Origin: a virus
Direction: 5' to 3' (one strand)
Length of the DNA: 24,159 nt
IMG/VR virus record: IMGVR_UViG_3300020463_000129
Location: 1 to 24,159 of that record
The position numbers were made by a program, and so were the translations under genes. This document shows positions 1 to 7,989 of this stretch, piece after piece (the stretch's first letter is position 1; each line of letters begins with the position of its first letter). Below the pieces are notes generated by a model that saw only the letters and a list, made by a program, of their open reading frames with translations, had not been told where the DNA came from and did no database searches.

Positions 1-478
1 CATTTGTGCCTACTACTTTAAGGTGTTTTTTCATCTTTTCTGTATTATACCATAGGACAGTTTGGTCCTTATTATTTAATATTATAGCTCTTTTATCGTA
101 TCTATCTATCCATTTTTTATAAAAATCTACTTTAAATGTCCTTCTAATCTCTGACTTAAAGTATTTTCCATTTTTTTGTCGGACATGATCTAATATTCCA
201 TGAAAAGCTTTTATTTTGGTTGGATTTGAGCCGCGCCTATTACTAAATAAAAACTGTATATGATTATAATTTTCACGCTCTTTTAAAAAAACGTAACAAA
301 TATCGTCGCAGTAGTAAATCTCACAATCACTACAGAAATCTTTGAAGTACCTTTTAGCTGCTGCTACCCTTATAGTTCTAGATCCAGAACAAAAAACCTT
401 GTAAGGCTTAGATCTCAAACAAAAATCGAGAAAGTCATCCCAAGCCTCTTCTTTGTGGATTAATTGTTTAATTATCAT
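1..478 (-). CDS. Unrecognised phage protein, C-terminus cut by window edge
   Basis: An open frame of 159 codons with no stop runs on the minus strand from an ATG at 478-476 off the left edge, so the C-terminus is missing. The product begins MIIKQLIHKEEAWDDFLDF. It is rich in Lys, Tyr and Cys, has a cluster of Cys at about residues 48-61, and a late segment (about residues 118-141) with the pattern FYKKWIDRYDKRAI then VLWYN. I do not recognise the family. The late segment loosely recalls small acyltransferase-like phage proteins, but I would not assign that. It is divergent from the tail operon across a 40-bp gap. The long open frame and the clean fit between its start and that gap make it a real gene. 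Confidence 0.8.
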   Translation of the reverse strand, partial: MIIKQLIHKEEAWDDFLDFCLRSKPYKVFCSGSRTIRVAAAKRYFKDFCSDCEIYYCDDICYVFLKERENYNHIQFLFSNRRGSNPTKIKAFHGILDHVRQKNGKYFKSEIRRTFKVDFYKKWIDRYDKRAIILNNKDQTVLWYNTEKMKKHLKVVGTN

Positions 479-502
479 TTCTACAGGTTATAATAGTAGA
501 AA

Positions 503-518
503 AGGTGTAATATTAAAC
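503..518 (+). promoter_or_regulatory. AGGTGTAA motif / candidate -10 before tail operon
   Basis: AGGTGTAA occupies 503-510 and is followed by 8 nt before the ATG at 519. TAATAT at 508-513 would serve as a -10 box and ends 5 nt before the ATG. No good -35 is visible at the expected distance. The same motif and spacing recur before 14677 (plus) and before 16527 (minus). The site sits in the 40-bp gap between two divergent genes. Confidence 0.5.
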
Positions 519-2540
519 ATGGCGGCTGAAGGAAGAAATGAAGTAGCAAGAAGTTTGTTGGATTTACAGCCAACAGCAATTGTTGAGTTATATAGATTGC
601 GTCCAGATACTACCAATAGCCCAAATCTGTCTGTCTATTTCCACGGCGGTTCAATGTTTGGCAAAAATATTACTTGGCAGGGCGTTGAATATATACCAGT
701 CCCTATAGAATCCGAAGGTTTTGGGGTTTTTGGCGATGGCACTTTACCTCGACCTAAAATTAAAGTAAGTAATAATAACAAGTTGGTTACCTTTTTACTG
801 GGTAAATATAAAGATTTTAAAAATGCTGCTATATCTAGAACAAAAGTTTTTGTTAAACACTTGGACGATGTAAACTTCGACGGTCAAAACCCTTTCGGTC
901 TATCTAATCCTGAATCTGAAATCTCAACAGAGAAATATTTAATAGGCCAAAAAGTTCAAGAAAATAAAGCATTTGTTGAGTTTGAGCTTAATTTACCTTT
1001 AGATCTTGACAACTTTGACATAAATTATAGAACGGTAAATGCAAAATACTGTTATTGGACATATAGAGGTTTAGGTTGCCAATATGAAGCTAAACCTGTT
1101 GAACAAGAAGATGGAAGTGCCTTCGTTAACGTGCTTGGAGAAAGGGTAACGGTAGATGCTACCGAAGAAATGATAAGGACGGGTCAATTATTCTATGAAG
1201 CGGAGAAAACTTACAATGCTGGAGAACCTGTTTACTTAGAAAACTCAAGAATAATAGTTGGGAGAGAACAGGATAGTGAACCAATTTTTCATAAAACTTG
1301 GTATGTTTGCGTTAGTGGTAATTCTGGTCAGCACCCAGAGGACAACTCATCTTTCTGGCAAAAAGATGGATGCAGCAAAAAAATCGAAGCGTGTCAAAAG
1401 AGATTTACTAGTGATAGCTTAAAAAGAATATCTTTAGGTGATGAGGAAACGGGCTTTAATTACTTACATCTAGATGGGGAGGAGGGTGCAACTTTAGCTA
1501 CTTTACGTCCCGATGTAACAGGAGTATTCAATCAACCAGAGTGGACCGTGTCTCTTTGGATGCGTGGAGACAAACAATTTGAAGATAGTTCAGGCAATTT
1601 TACGCACCCTACAGTATTCGCTACTAAGGCTTTACCTAGAACAAATAAACTTTTTAATCCTGTAGACGAGGGTGAAGTTTCTACTTCAGGCTCATTTACA
1701 AATAGAGTTACAGCTAACCTACATTTTTCTTCTGCAATTCAGGGTCAAGAGGATCAAAAGGGTCTCTTCTTAGAGTTGTCGGCTCCTCAAGTAAAGAATG
1801 ATAGAAGCTATACAAAAAGAATACCCACAAAAATAGCATCATCAGAACATTTTCACTGTGTGATTCTTAGAGGTTTTTCCCGAGGTTCAAGAGGACCAAC
1901 AAGAGGCCATATTGAAATACTTGTTAATCCACACAAAAATCAATACGGAACATTTAGTTACTCAAGCAAAGTTGACATGAGATCAAATCGTTTTAATTTA
2001 GGTGTTGATTTCTTTTCTATATTTGGTGAAGCTACAGGGGTAAACGAAGATCCCGTCAATCAAATAAATAAAGAAAATTGTTTTGGTGGTGATATAGCTC
2101 AGGTTTGTGTTTGGGGCAGAAAACTTTCTAACGATGAAGTTACTTGGATTGGCGCTGCTAATAGTGTAGCTGATTCAGAGTATTACTTGACCGATAATGG
2201 TCTACAAAAACGTGTGGATCTTTATTGTGATTATGCACCTCTTTCATATGGGGAAACCACAGGATACTTGTCATCTTTAAGGACGGATTTAAAGGGGTGG
2301 TACGACATGACTACAGCTACTGTTAGCGGTAAATTTCTTAGCCTTGATGAGTCGGATGGAGATAACCACCTAACAGGATTTGGCGACACCAACCAATTTG
2401 AAACACGGAGGCTAGATTACACAGTAGGTAAGTTTGAACAGTTTATAGCTAACCAAAACGCGCTACAACCTTTACCCTTTGGTGGGTTCCCGGGGACAGA
2501 CGGATTTGATTACAAAGCTTTAGGATCACAAAATATATGA
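519..2540 (+). CDS. Tail tip protein L-like, with inserted lectin-like (LamG/ConA) domain
   Basis: Residues 1 to about 190 follow the lambda gpL pattern (minor tail protein L): LQPTAIVELYRL near the N-terminus, a tryptophan-glycine strand (ITWQGVEY), LPRPKIKVSN, and the YCYWTYRGLGC block. Cys178, Cys187, Cys285 and Cys292 match the arrangement of the four cysteines that bind an iron-sulfur cluster in lambda gpL. From about residue 310 to 560 there is a long extra region with laminin-G/concanavalin-like strands, including VSLWMRG and the typical closing strand IAQVCVWGRKLSNDEV, so the protein is about three times the length of lambda gpL. A further in-frame ATG at 453 lies inside the divergent minus-strand gene, so I chose 519. 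The stop overlaps the next start (ATGA). Role: tail-tip structural protein, probably with added carbohydrate binding. Confidence 0.88.
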   Translation: MAAEGRNEVARSLLDLQPTAIVELYRLRPDTTNSPNLSVYFHGGSMFGKNITWQGVEYIPVPIESEGFGVFGDGTLPRPKIKVSNNNKLVTFLLGKYKDFKNAAISRTKVFVKHLDDVNFDGQNPFGLSNPESEISTEKYLIGQKVQENKAFVEFELNLPLDLDNFDINYRTVNAKYCYWTYRGLGCQYEAKPVEQEDGSAFVNVLGERVTVDATEEMIRTGQLFYEAEKTYNAGEPVYLENSRIIVGREQDSEPIFHKTWYVCVSGNSGQHPEDNSSFWQKDGCSKKIEACQKRFTSDSLKRISLGDEETGFNYLHLDGEEGATLATLRPDVTGVFNQPEWTVSLWMRGDKQFEDSSGNFTHPTVFATKALPRTNKLFNPVDEGEVSTSGSFTNRVTANLHFSSAIQGQEDQKGLFLELSAPQVKNDRSYTKRIPTKIASSEHFHCVILRGFSRGSRGPTRGHIEILVNPHKNQYGTFSYSSKVDMRSNRFNLGVDFFSIFGEATGVNEDPVNQINKENCFGGDIAQVCVWGRKLSNDEVTWIGAANSVADSEYYLTDNGLQKRVDLYCDYAPLSYGETTGYLSSLRTDLKGWYDMTTATVSGKFLSLDESDGDNHLTGFGDTNQFETRRLDYTVGKFEQFIANQNALQPLPFGGFPGTDGFDYKALGSQNI

Positions 2541-2932
2541 ATTTAAAACAAAAACTACAAGAAATAGTTGATTATTCAGATAATAACCCGTTTGTAGAAA
2601 TTTGTGGGTTTTTAGGTTTTGATGAGAAAACAGAAAGTTATGTAGTACAACATTTGGAAAATATATCGGAAGACCCCAGAAACAACTTCATGCTAGACCC
2701 TTTGGAGTATCTGATCTTTAAAGATAAATTTGATATGCTCGCTATATACCATAGCCATATCAACGTGGATGAGCAGCCCTCAGAGTTTGATGTAAAAATG
2801 TGTAATAATTGCTGCATACCCTTTCTCATATACAGTTTAGAAACTAAAAAATTTAATCTTTATGAGCCACAAAATCTAGAAACAGATGTAAATATACATA
2901 ACAGGTTTAAGGAGGATTATGACAACTATTAG
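2537..2932 (+). CDS. Tail assembly peptidase K-like, JAMM domain only
   Basis: The 131-residue product carries a complete JAMM/MPN+ zinc peptidase signature: Glu21 in VEICGFLG, then His72-Ser-His74, Ser82 and Asp85 in HxHx7SxxD spacing. Lambda gpK has this domain joined to an NlpC/P60 domain. Here the second domain is absent, and no separate NlpC/P60 gene is present in the window. Start overlaps the stop of the gpL-like gene (ATGA) and the 3' end overlaps the gpI-like gene by 14 nt, so these genes are probably translationally coupled. The position between L and I is exactly that of lambda K. Likely role: tail-tip maturation or assembly. The catalytic residues look intact. Confidence 0.9.
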   Translation: MNLKQKLQEIVDYSDNNPFVEICGFLGFDEKTESYVVQHLENISEDPRNNFMLDPLEYLIFKDKFDMLAIYHSHINVDEQPSEFDVKMCNNCCIPFLIYSLETKKFNLYEPQNLETDVNIHNRFKEDYDNY

Positions 2933-3518
2933 ATTACATGGGATTTTAGCTCAAAAATATGGCAAAGTGTTCAAAATGGACATAGATAAGCCTAGAGACG
3001 TAATCAGGGCTATAGATGTTAATAGGGGAGGCTTCCGAAAGACTGTTATGGATTTACAGAAACAGGGTTTTACTTACGAAATTATTGTAAACAAGGAAAG
3101 ACTAAGTAAAAAGACTTTTTTAGACAAAAAAAATCCTAAAGAGATAGACTTTGTGCCTTTTATTGTAGGCGCTGCGGATTTCGGCATATCAATTATTCTT
3201 ATGTTGGTTAGTACGGCTATACAATATGCTCTTATGGACCCGGGTACTATTGATGGTGGTGAACAAACTGTGGGTGGAGACAGTAAATCTTTAATGTTTA
3301 GTAGTAGTCTAATTAATTTGACCGCTCAGGGTTCTCCATTACCAATAGGTTACGGAAGATTAAAAGTTGGATCTAGCGTAATTCAGTCATCAATGAAGTC
3401 TCTACCTCAAACTGTTAGGACTGTGGATGCAATGCAATCTGATACTTATACACCTCAAAACGAAGATGGTCTTACTTATCAACAATCAGATATAGAGATT
3501 TCTAATCCTAGCTTGTAA
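2919..3518 (+). CDS. Tail assembly protein I-like
   Basis: This 199-residue protein has the lambda gpI layout. The N-terminal part (MTTIRLHGILAQKYGKVF onward, residues 1-80) resembles the ubiquitin-like fold of gpI. A long Gly/Ala/Ile-rich hydrophobic stretch follows at about residues 81-106, and then a Ser/Gly-rich part containing LPIGYGRLKVGS. It has one of the few strong Shine-Dalgarno sequences in the window (AAGGAGGA, 4 nt before the ATG), placed inside the end of the preceding gene. Its position between K-like and J-like genes supports the call. In lambda, gpI is needed for tail-tip assembly but is not found in the finished virion. Whether that holds here is inference. Confidence 0.85.
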   Translation: MTTIRLHGILAQKYGKVFKMDIDKPRDVIRAIDVNRGGFRKTVMDLQKQGFTYEIIVNKERLSKKTFLDKKNPKEIDFVPFIVGAADFGISIILMLVSTAIQYALMDPGTIDGGEQTVGGDSKSLMFSSSLINLTAQGSPLPIGYGRLKVGSSVIQSSMKSLPQTVRTVDAMQSDTYTPQNEDGLTYQQSDIEISNPSL

Positions 3519-3521
3519 ATT

Positions 3522-6500
3522 ATGAATCATCTATCTAGAAAAAAGAGGTTGTATGGAGCGGGTAAAAAACCCAAGGTTAAACCTGCGGTCTTGTCCCCCC
3601 CAAAAATAGGTGATTTTCAGTTTGGATCATCATTTAGTTTTGTAGAGACACTCGATCTTATTTCAGATGGACCTATTGAAGGTTTGGTAGACTCAAAAGG
3701 TAATCTGTTAGAAACTAAAGATATTTCAAGAGGGGTTTATTTGGATGCGACCCCCGTTTCAATAGCTATTGATACTGAAGACTCTGAAAACCAAGATTCA
3801 GTAATAGATTTATTAAGAATAAACGTATCTGTTTCTAGTACTTTTGAAAATTTAAATATAGCAGATCAAGGTGGAAAGTCAGGTGGTAGTATACGTGATA
3901 TAACTCACGTTAATCAAGAGTATAGCATAGGTGCTGATAAGACAAATCAGCTCTTAACTTGGGAGAACCTTGTTGATGGTGTAGATCCTTTAATTGCTCT
4001 TATGGAGCGCGAGACTTTTACGTCACTAAGCGCTAGCAAAAACAACTCCAGTAAAAAATATTATAATTATGACTCTGATTCAGAATCTTATAATCTGATT
4101 AGGGATAAAGTAAAATATAGAGTTAGCCTTCTTTGGGCTAATGCTAGCAATTTATCAGCTAGCACAACAGAACTTATTTTAGGTTTTTACAAAAATTATG
4201 ATACACGTGATAATGTTGGACCTAGAAATGTTAACGGCAAAAGAAGAATAATTGACACAATTGGAGCATCCAAAATCGGGGGGAATGAGAGTAAGGGGAC
4301 AGAGACTTTTATTAATTCTTTAATAGATGCATATAATGTAACTTACGAAAACAACGTTTTTATGAGGTCACTCATAGAAACTAAAATGAACAAAGTTTTT
4401 GGTATAGGTTGGCAGGAACGCAGCGTGACCAGCTTGAGAGATCAATTTTATTATACTCGCGATGATGCTGGATATTTTATAACTTACTATCCCAAACGAG
4501 ATATTTTGAATGGTACGTCTGCCGTGACATTTCAAGATCCAACACAAGTTAGGTTTACATTTACTGATTCTAACGGCGAAGAGTCTCCTATTGTAAGAAA
4601 TTCTAGTTACATAGACTTATTGATTCCAATATGTAATGAAAATGGCGTTGTTCAAACTGGCTCAAATATTCTTGGAGCTATATTTTTACACATTCCTCAA
4701 TTCTCTTCATTCCAGACGTTAATTCTTACTGTTGCGGAGCAGGAGGCACAGCTTCTCCGACAATTTATAAATGAAGGCTTGAGTTATTCCGCAGCATTAA
4801 ACAGAGCGGGTAATAGAGGACCAATCCCATTTTTAAAAGAGGAGTCTCACGATATAGATAGAACCATATCTGAATTTAAAAAAATATCAATCCTCTCTCT
4901 AACTGAAAAGCCTAATAATTCCTTAACAAGCTCAAAATACAACTACAATAATGTTTTAATTGAATCAAGATTGGGTAACGAGAAGCAATCTCCATTTAAA
5001 TATTTTAATAAAATAAATATAGATAAATCTGTAGACAAAAATGTCTATGGCCCATTCAAAACTAATGGTCAAGTTCAGAGATTGAAGAAGAACGCCAGCT
5101 TCAATAAAGAGAATATTAATATGTTAGAGTCTGACTTCGATGGCCCCAATCTAACTTTATCTCAAGGCTTACCAATTAATGAAGGTAGTAATGATAATAT
5201 ACGGGGTCGTGGGTCTGAGCCATCAACTTCCTTCTCTTCTTGGAATAATAATAGTCGAGAATATGAGTTAGAGGAAGCAGCTTCTCCGATTACTTATGTG
5301 GTGCAAAACCCTAATGTTACTGAAGTTTTTGTTACTCTTAAGATAGATAGTCTTTTTGATACTATTGAAACGCCTTATATTCCGGAGCCAGAAGCTAAAG
5401 ATTTTAAAGCTGGAGATAAACTACCAGCGATAATGAACGTTCAAATTGAAGTCGGGAAAATGCTTTCTGACGGATCATTACAACCTACATCCTCAAGAAC
5501 TTATAGAATATCTGCTCTCATAGAAGGGCCGACTTTAATAGATATAGGCAACCCGATTAACGAAGGGACAGAAGAGCAGCTTCAACATATTAGAGACGTA
5601 ACAAATCTAGGGGAAGACGCTGATTTATCTACCCCATACTATTTGCCAAGAGTAAATAATTATTCAGAAAATAACGTATACTCTTCTCCAGAAAAAAGAT
5701 ATGTTAAAGTCAGCAAATTATCTACAGAAACTTTTTCAATATTAATATCTAAAGAATTAAGCTTTTTCAAGGTAACTGAGATTATACCTGTAAACTTAAC
5801 GTATCCTTTTTCAGCCATCATTGGCACAAAGATAGATTCTAAGAACTTTTCTGGAATGCCTCAAAGATCTTTTGATGCAAGATTGAAGCGTGTAAAAATA
5901 CCAATAAATTATTTCCCCACTGAAAATACAGGTCCAAAAAAAGATAAAAGATATTACGACCGCAAATCAGAATTTGATTCAGCTAGCGACATAAACAAAC
6001 AGATTTATATTGGTGACTGGGATGGTACTTTAAAAGAAGGTTGGACAGATAATCCAGCTTGGATTCTATATGACTTATTAGTAAATACTAGATATGGTCT
6101 AGGTCAACATATTGATTCTTCAGATATCAATAAGTGGGAGCTGTATAAAATAGGAAGATTTTGTGATGCTGTTGATGAAGAAGGATTCTTTGAGGGTGTT
6201 CCTGATGGAAGAGGGGGGCTAGAACCAAGATACTCTTGTAACATCGTATTTAACAGTGATGAGAAGGTTTTCGATTCAATACAGCTCATTTCTAAGCTGT
6301 TTAGGGGTCACACGTTTTTTAGAGCTTCAGAGGTTTCTTTTACTGACGATAGAGTCAAGCTTCCTATCGCATTATTTAATAATAATAATGTCAAAGATGG
6401 AGTGTTTAACTACTCTAACTTGAGAAGGGATCAACAATTCAATACTGTTGAAGTGTCTTATTTAGATAGGTTTGAAAACTTCACCCCAAAAGTCGAGGTT

Positions 6501-7988
6501 GTCGAGGATGAGGAGGACATACGAAGTAGGGGCGTATTCAAACAAAGGGTAGATGGTTTGGGGGTTACATCTAGAGCGATGGCTAGAAGGATCGGGCAAC
6601 ATTTAATTTTTAGAACAATTAAAGAGAATCAAAGGATTGCTTTCTCATCAGGATTAGAGGCTTTACTCTGCCAGCCCGGGGATCTAATTGTTGTAGACGA
6701 TGATTTAAAAAACAAAAAATCTAATTTCGGTAAGATTCTCAATGTTGATGTCGAAAAACAATTTATCCAACTTAGCGGCCCTTATGACGGGGATTCTATG
6801 ACGGGTCAGCTTACCGTATACAATCCCACTGGAATAAGTTCAATTAGCGAACTTGATGGCGATGCAATAATAGATCGCCGAAGGGCTGAGATGTTTCAAA
6901 TTACAGGTAGTCCTTTTGACAGCCCATTCCATAGATATACTGGTCAGTATGTATTCTCTGGATATAGAGAAGGTTTCGCTGACTCAGGCCCTACTAAAAG
7001 TACCTTTGCTCAATACGGAGTTTACACAGGCGAGATCTCCTCACAATCTCGATTGCTATATTTTAATACAGATCACACAGGTTGGGTTTTCTCAACCAGC
7101 TTTAGTGAGAGTGATGCGGAATATATTAATGCGGGGACAGGTATTCACACTTTAGTTGATCTTAATACAGGCGTGGTAGTGCCTTTTGACTCTTCAACTA
7201 CTGATAGGAGGAGTGCTACTCATACTTACCCATTCGCTAATTACATTAGTGGAGATATAAGTACTTCAAGAAACAAAGGTGTTTTAGAATCCGAAATATC
7301 TCTTAATTCACCATCTCAAATAGTCACTTTGAATGTTGTTGGATCTGTTGGTAATATGAGTTATGGATCTTTTGTTAGTGGCGTTGATTCTTCTGAATAT
7401 TTACCATTTATCAAGTTGGGTAGCCCATACAGATTTGAGCTTAAAGATACCAATGATTCGATCTATAAGATTGATTCAATTAAGGAAAACTCACCTAACG
7501 AGTATCTGGTTGCTGCTGCAAAATTCGATACTGGCAAGTTCAATTTAATTGAACAAAATATATCAATCGAAACTAAAGAGAATACATACGATTATAATGT
7601 CGCAACACAGTTAGGAGACAAAACCTATAAAGTTTTAAATTCTCCACAAAATCTTGTTTTAAGCACTGGGGATTCATCTGATCATACTGACCCTTCAACA
7701 TTTTTCATTAGTGGTAACTGGGACGATGTGACAAACGCTACTAGTTATATAGCTACTCTTAATATGCCTAACCTTAAATCTACAATAACAGGGACCACTA
7801 ATAGTTCAGTTAGATTTAGTAATTTAGTTAGTGTTGGGGGTTATGCTTTAAGTGTTCATGCTGTTGGCGACTCCTCGTCTTCTAACGTTTTTTTAGATTC
7901 TGAAGCGTCAACTAAGAGAGTATTTGCATTATATGAAGATCTTGAAGAATTCGATAGACCATTTATTAACTTTATAACATTCGAATAG
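3522..7988 (+). CDS. Tip attachment / host specificity protein J-like
   Basis: The 1488-residue product has hallmark J-family segments: ETLDLISDGPIEGLVD at about residues 42-57 and GVYLDATPV near 72-80. In the middle (from about residue 832) lies GDWDGTLKEGWTDNPAWI followed by LYDLLVNTRYGLG and IGRFCDAVDEEGFFEG. Downstream is the region that in gpJ forms the baseplate-hub-like domains, ending in a fibronectin-III-like stretch near residues 1380-1470. It is longer than lambda J (about 1130 residues), and the extra material lies mainly before the DWDG block. Three nucleotides separate it from the I-like gene and one from the fibre gene. Role: central tail fibre that contacts the host receptor. 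Start follows A/T-rich sequence without a Shine-Dalgarno. Confidence 0.92.
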   Translation: MNHLSRKKRLYGAGKKPKVKPAVLSPPKIGDFQFGSSFSFVETLDLISDGPIEGLVDSKGNLLETKDISRGVYLDATPVSIAIDTEDSENQDSVIDLLRINVSVSSTFENLNIADQGGKSGGSIRDITHVNQEYSIGADKTNQLLTWENLVDGVDPLIALMERETFTSLSASKNNSSKKYYNYDSDSESYNLIRDKVKYRVSLLWANASNLSASTTELILGFYKNYDTRDNVGPRNVNGKRRIIDTIGASKIGGNESKGTETFINSLIDAYNVTYENNVFMRSLIETKMNKVFGIGWQERSVTSLRDQFYYTRDDAGYFITYYPKRDILNGTSAVTFQDPTQVRFTFTDSNGEESPIVRNSSYIDLLIPICNENGVVQTGSNILGAIFLHIPQFSSFQTLILTVAEQEAQLLRQFINEGLSYSAALNRAGNRGPIPFLKEESHDIDRTISEFKKISILSLTEKPNNSLTSSKYNYNNVLIESRLGNEKQSPFKYFNKINIDKSVDKNVYGPFKTNGQVQRLKKNASFNKENINMLESDFDGPNLTLSQGLPINEGSNDNIRGRGSEPSTSFSSWNNNSREYELEEAASPITYVVQNPNVTEVFVTLKIDSLFDTIETPYIPEPEAKDFKAGDKLPAIMNVQIEVGKMLSDGSLQPTSSRTYRISALIEGPTLIDIGNPINEGTEEQLQHIRDVTNLGEDADLSTPYYLPRVNNYSENNVYSSPEKRYVKVSKLSTETFSILISKELSFFKVTEIIPVNLTYPFSAIIGTKIDSKNFSGMPQRSFDARLKRVKIPINYFPTENTGPKKDKRYYDRKSEFDSASDINKQIYIGDWDGTLKEGWTDNPAWILYDLLVNTRYGLGQHIDSSDINKWELYKIGRFCDAVDEEGFFEGVPDGRGGLEPRYSCNIVFNSDEKVFDSIQLISKLFRGHTFFRASEVSFTDDRVKLPIALFNNNNVKDGVFNYSNLRRDQQFNTVEVSYLDRFENFTPKVEVVEDEEDIRSRGVFKQRVDGLGVTSRAMARRIGQHLIFRTIKENQRIAFSSGLEALLCQPGDLIVVDDDLKNKKSNFGKILNVDVEKQFIQLSGPYDGDSMTGQLTVYNPTGISSISELDGDAIIDRRRAEMFQITGSPFDSPFHRYTGQYVFSGYREGFADSGPTKSTFAQYGVYTGEISSQSRLLYFNTDHTGWVFSTSFSESDAEYINAGTGIHTLVDLNTGVVVPFDSSTTDRRSATHTYPFANYISGDISTSRNKGVLESEISLNSPSQIVTLNVVGSVGNMSYGSFVSGVDSSEYLPFIKLGSPYRFELKDTNDSIYKIDSIKENSPNEYLVAAAKFDTGKFNLIEQNISIETKENTYDYNVATQLGDKTYKVLNSPQNLVLSTGDSSDHTDPSTFFISGNWDDVTNATSYIATLNMPNLKSTITGTTNSSVRFSNLVSVGGYALSVHAVGDSSSSNVFLDSEASTKRVFALYEDLEEFDRPFINFITFE

Positions 7989-7989
7989 T

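Noticed and set aside
503-507. AGGTG as a Shine-Dalgarno for the 519 gene
   Set aside because: The 11-nt gap to the ATG is too long for this half of the anti-SD complement, and the same motif recurs with promoter-like spacing.
453-518. Upstream in-frame ATG extending the L-like protein by 22 residues
   Set aside because: The extension overlaps the 5' end of the minus-strand gene, has no L-family similarity, and would skip the AGGTGTAA motif placed before 519.
2638-2829. Minus-strand frame inside the JAMM gene
   Set aside because: It is the antisense of a gene with clear catalytic residues; its product is a Ser-rich shadow with no motif.
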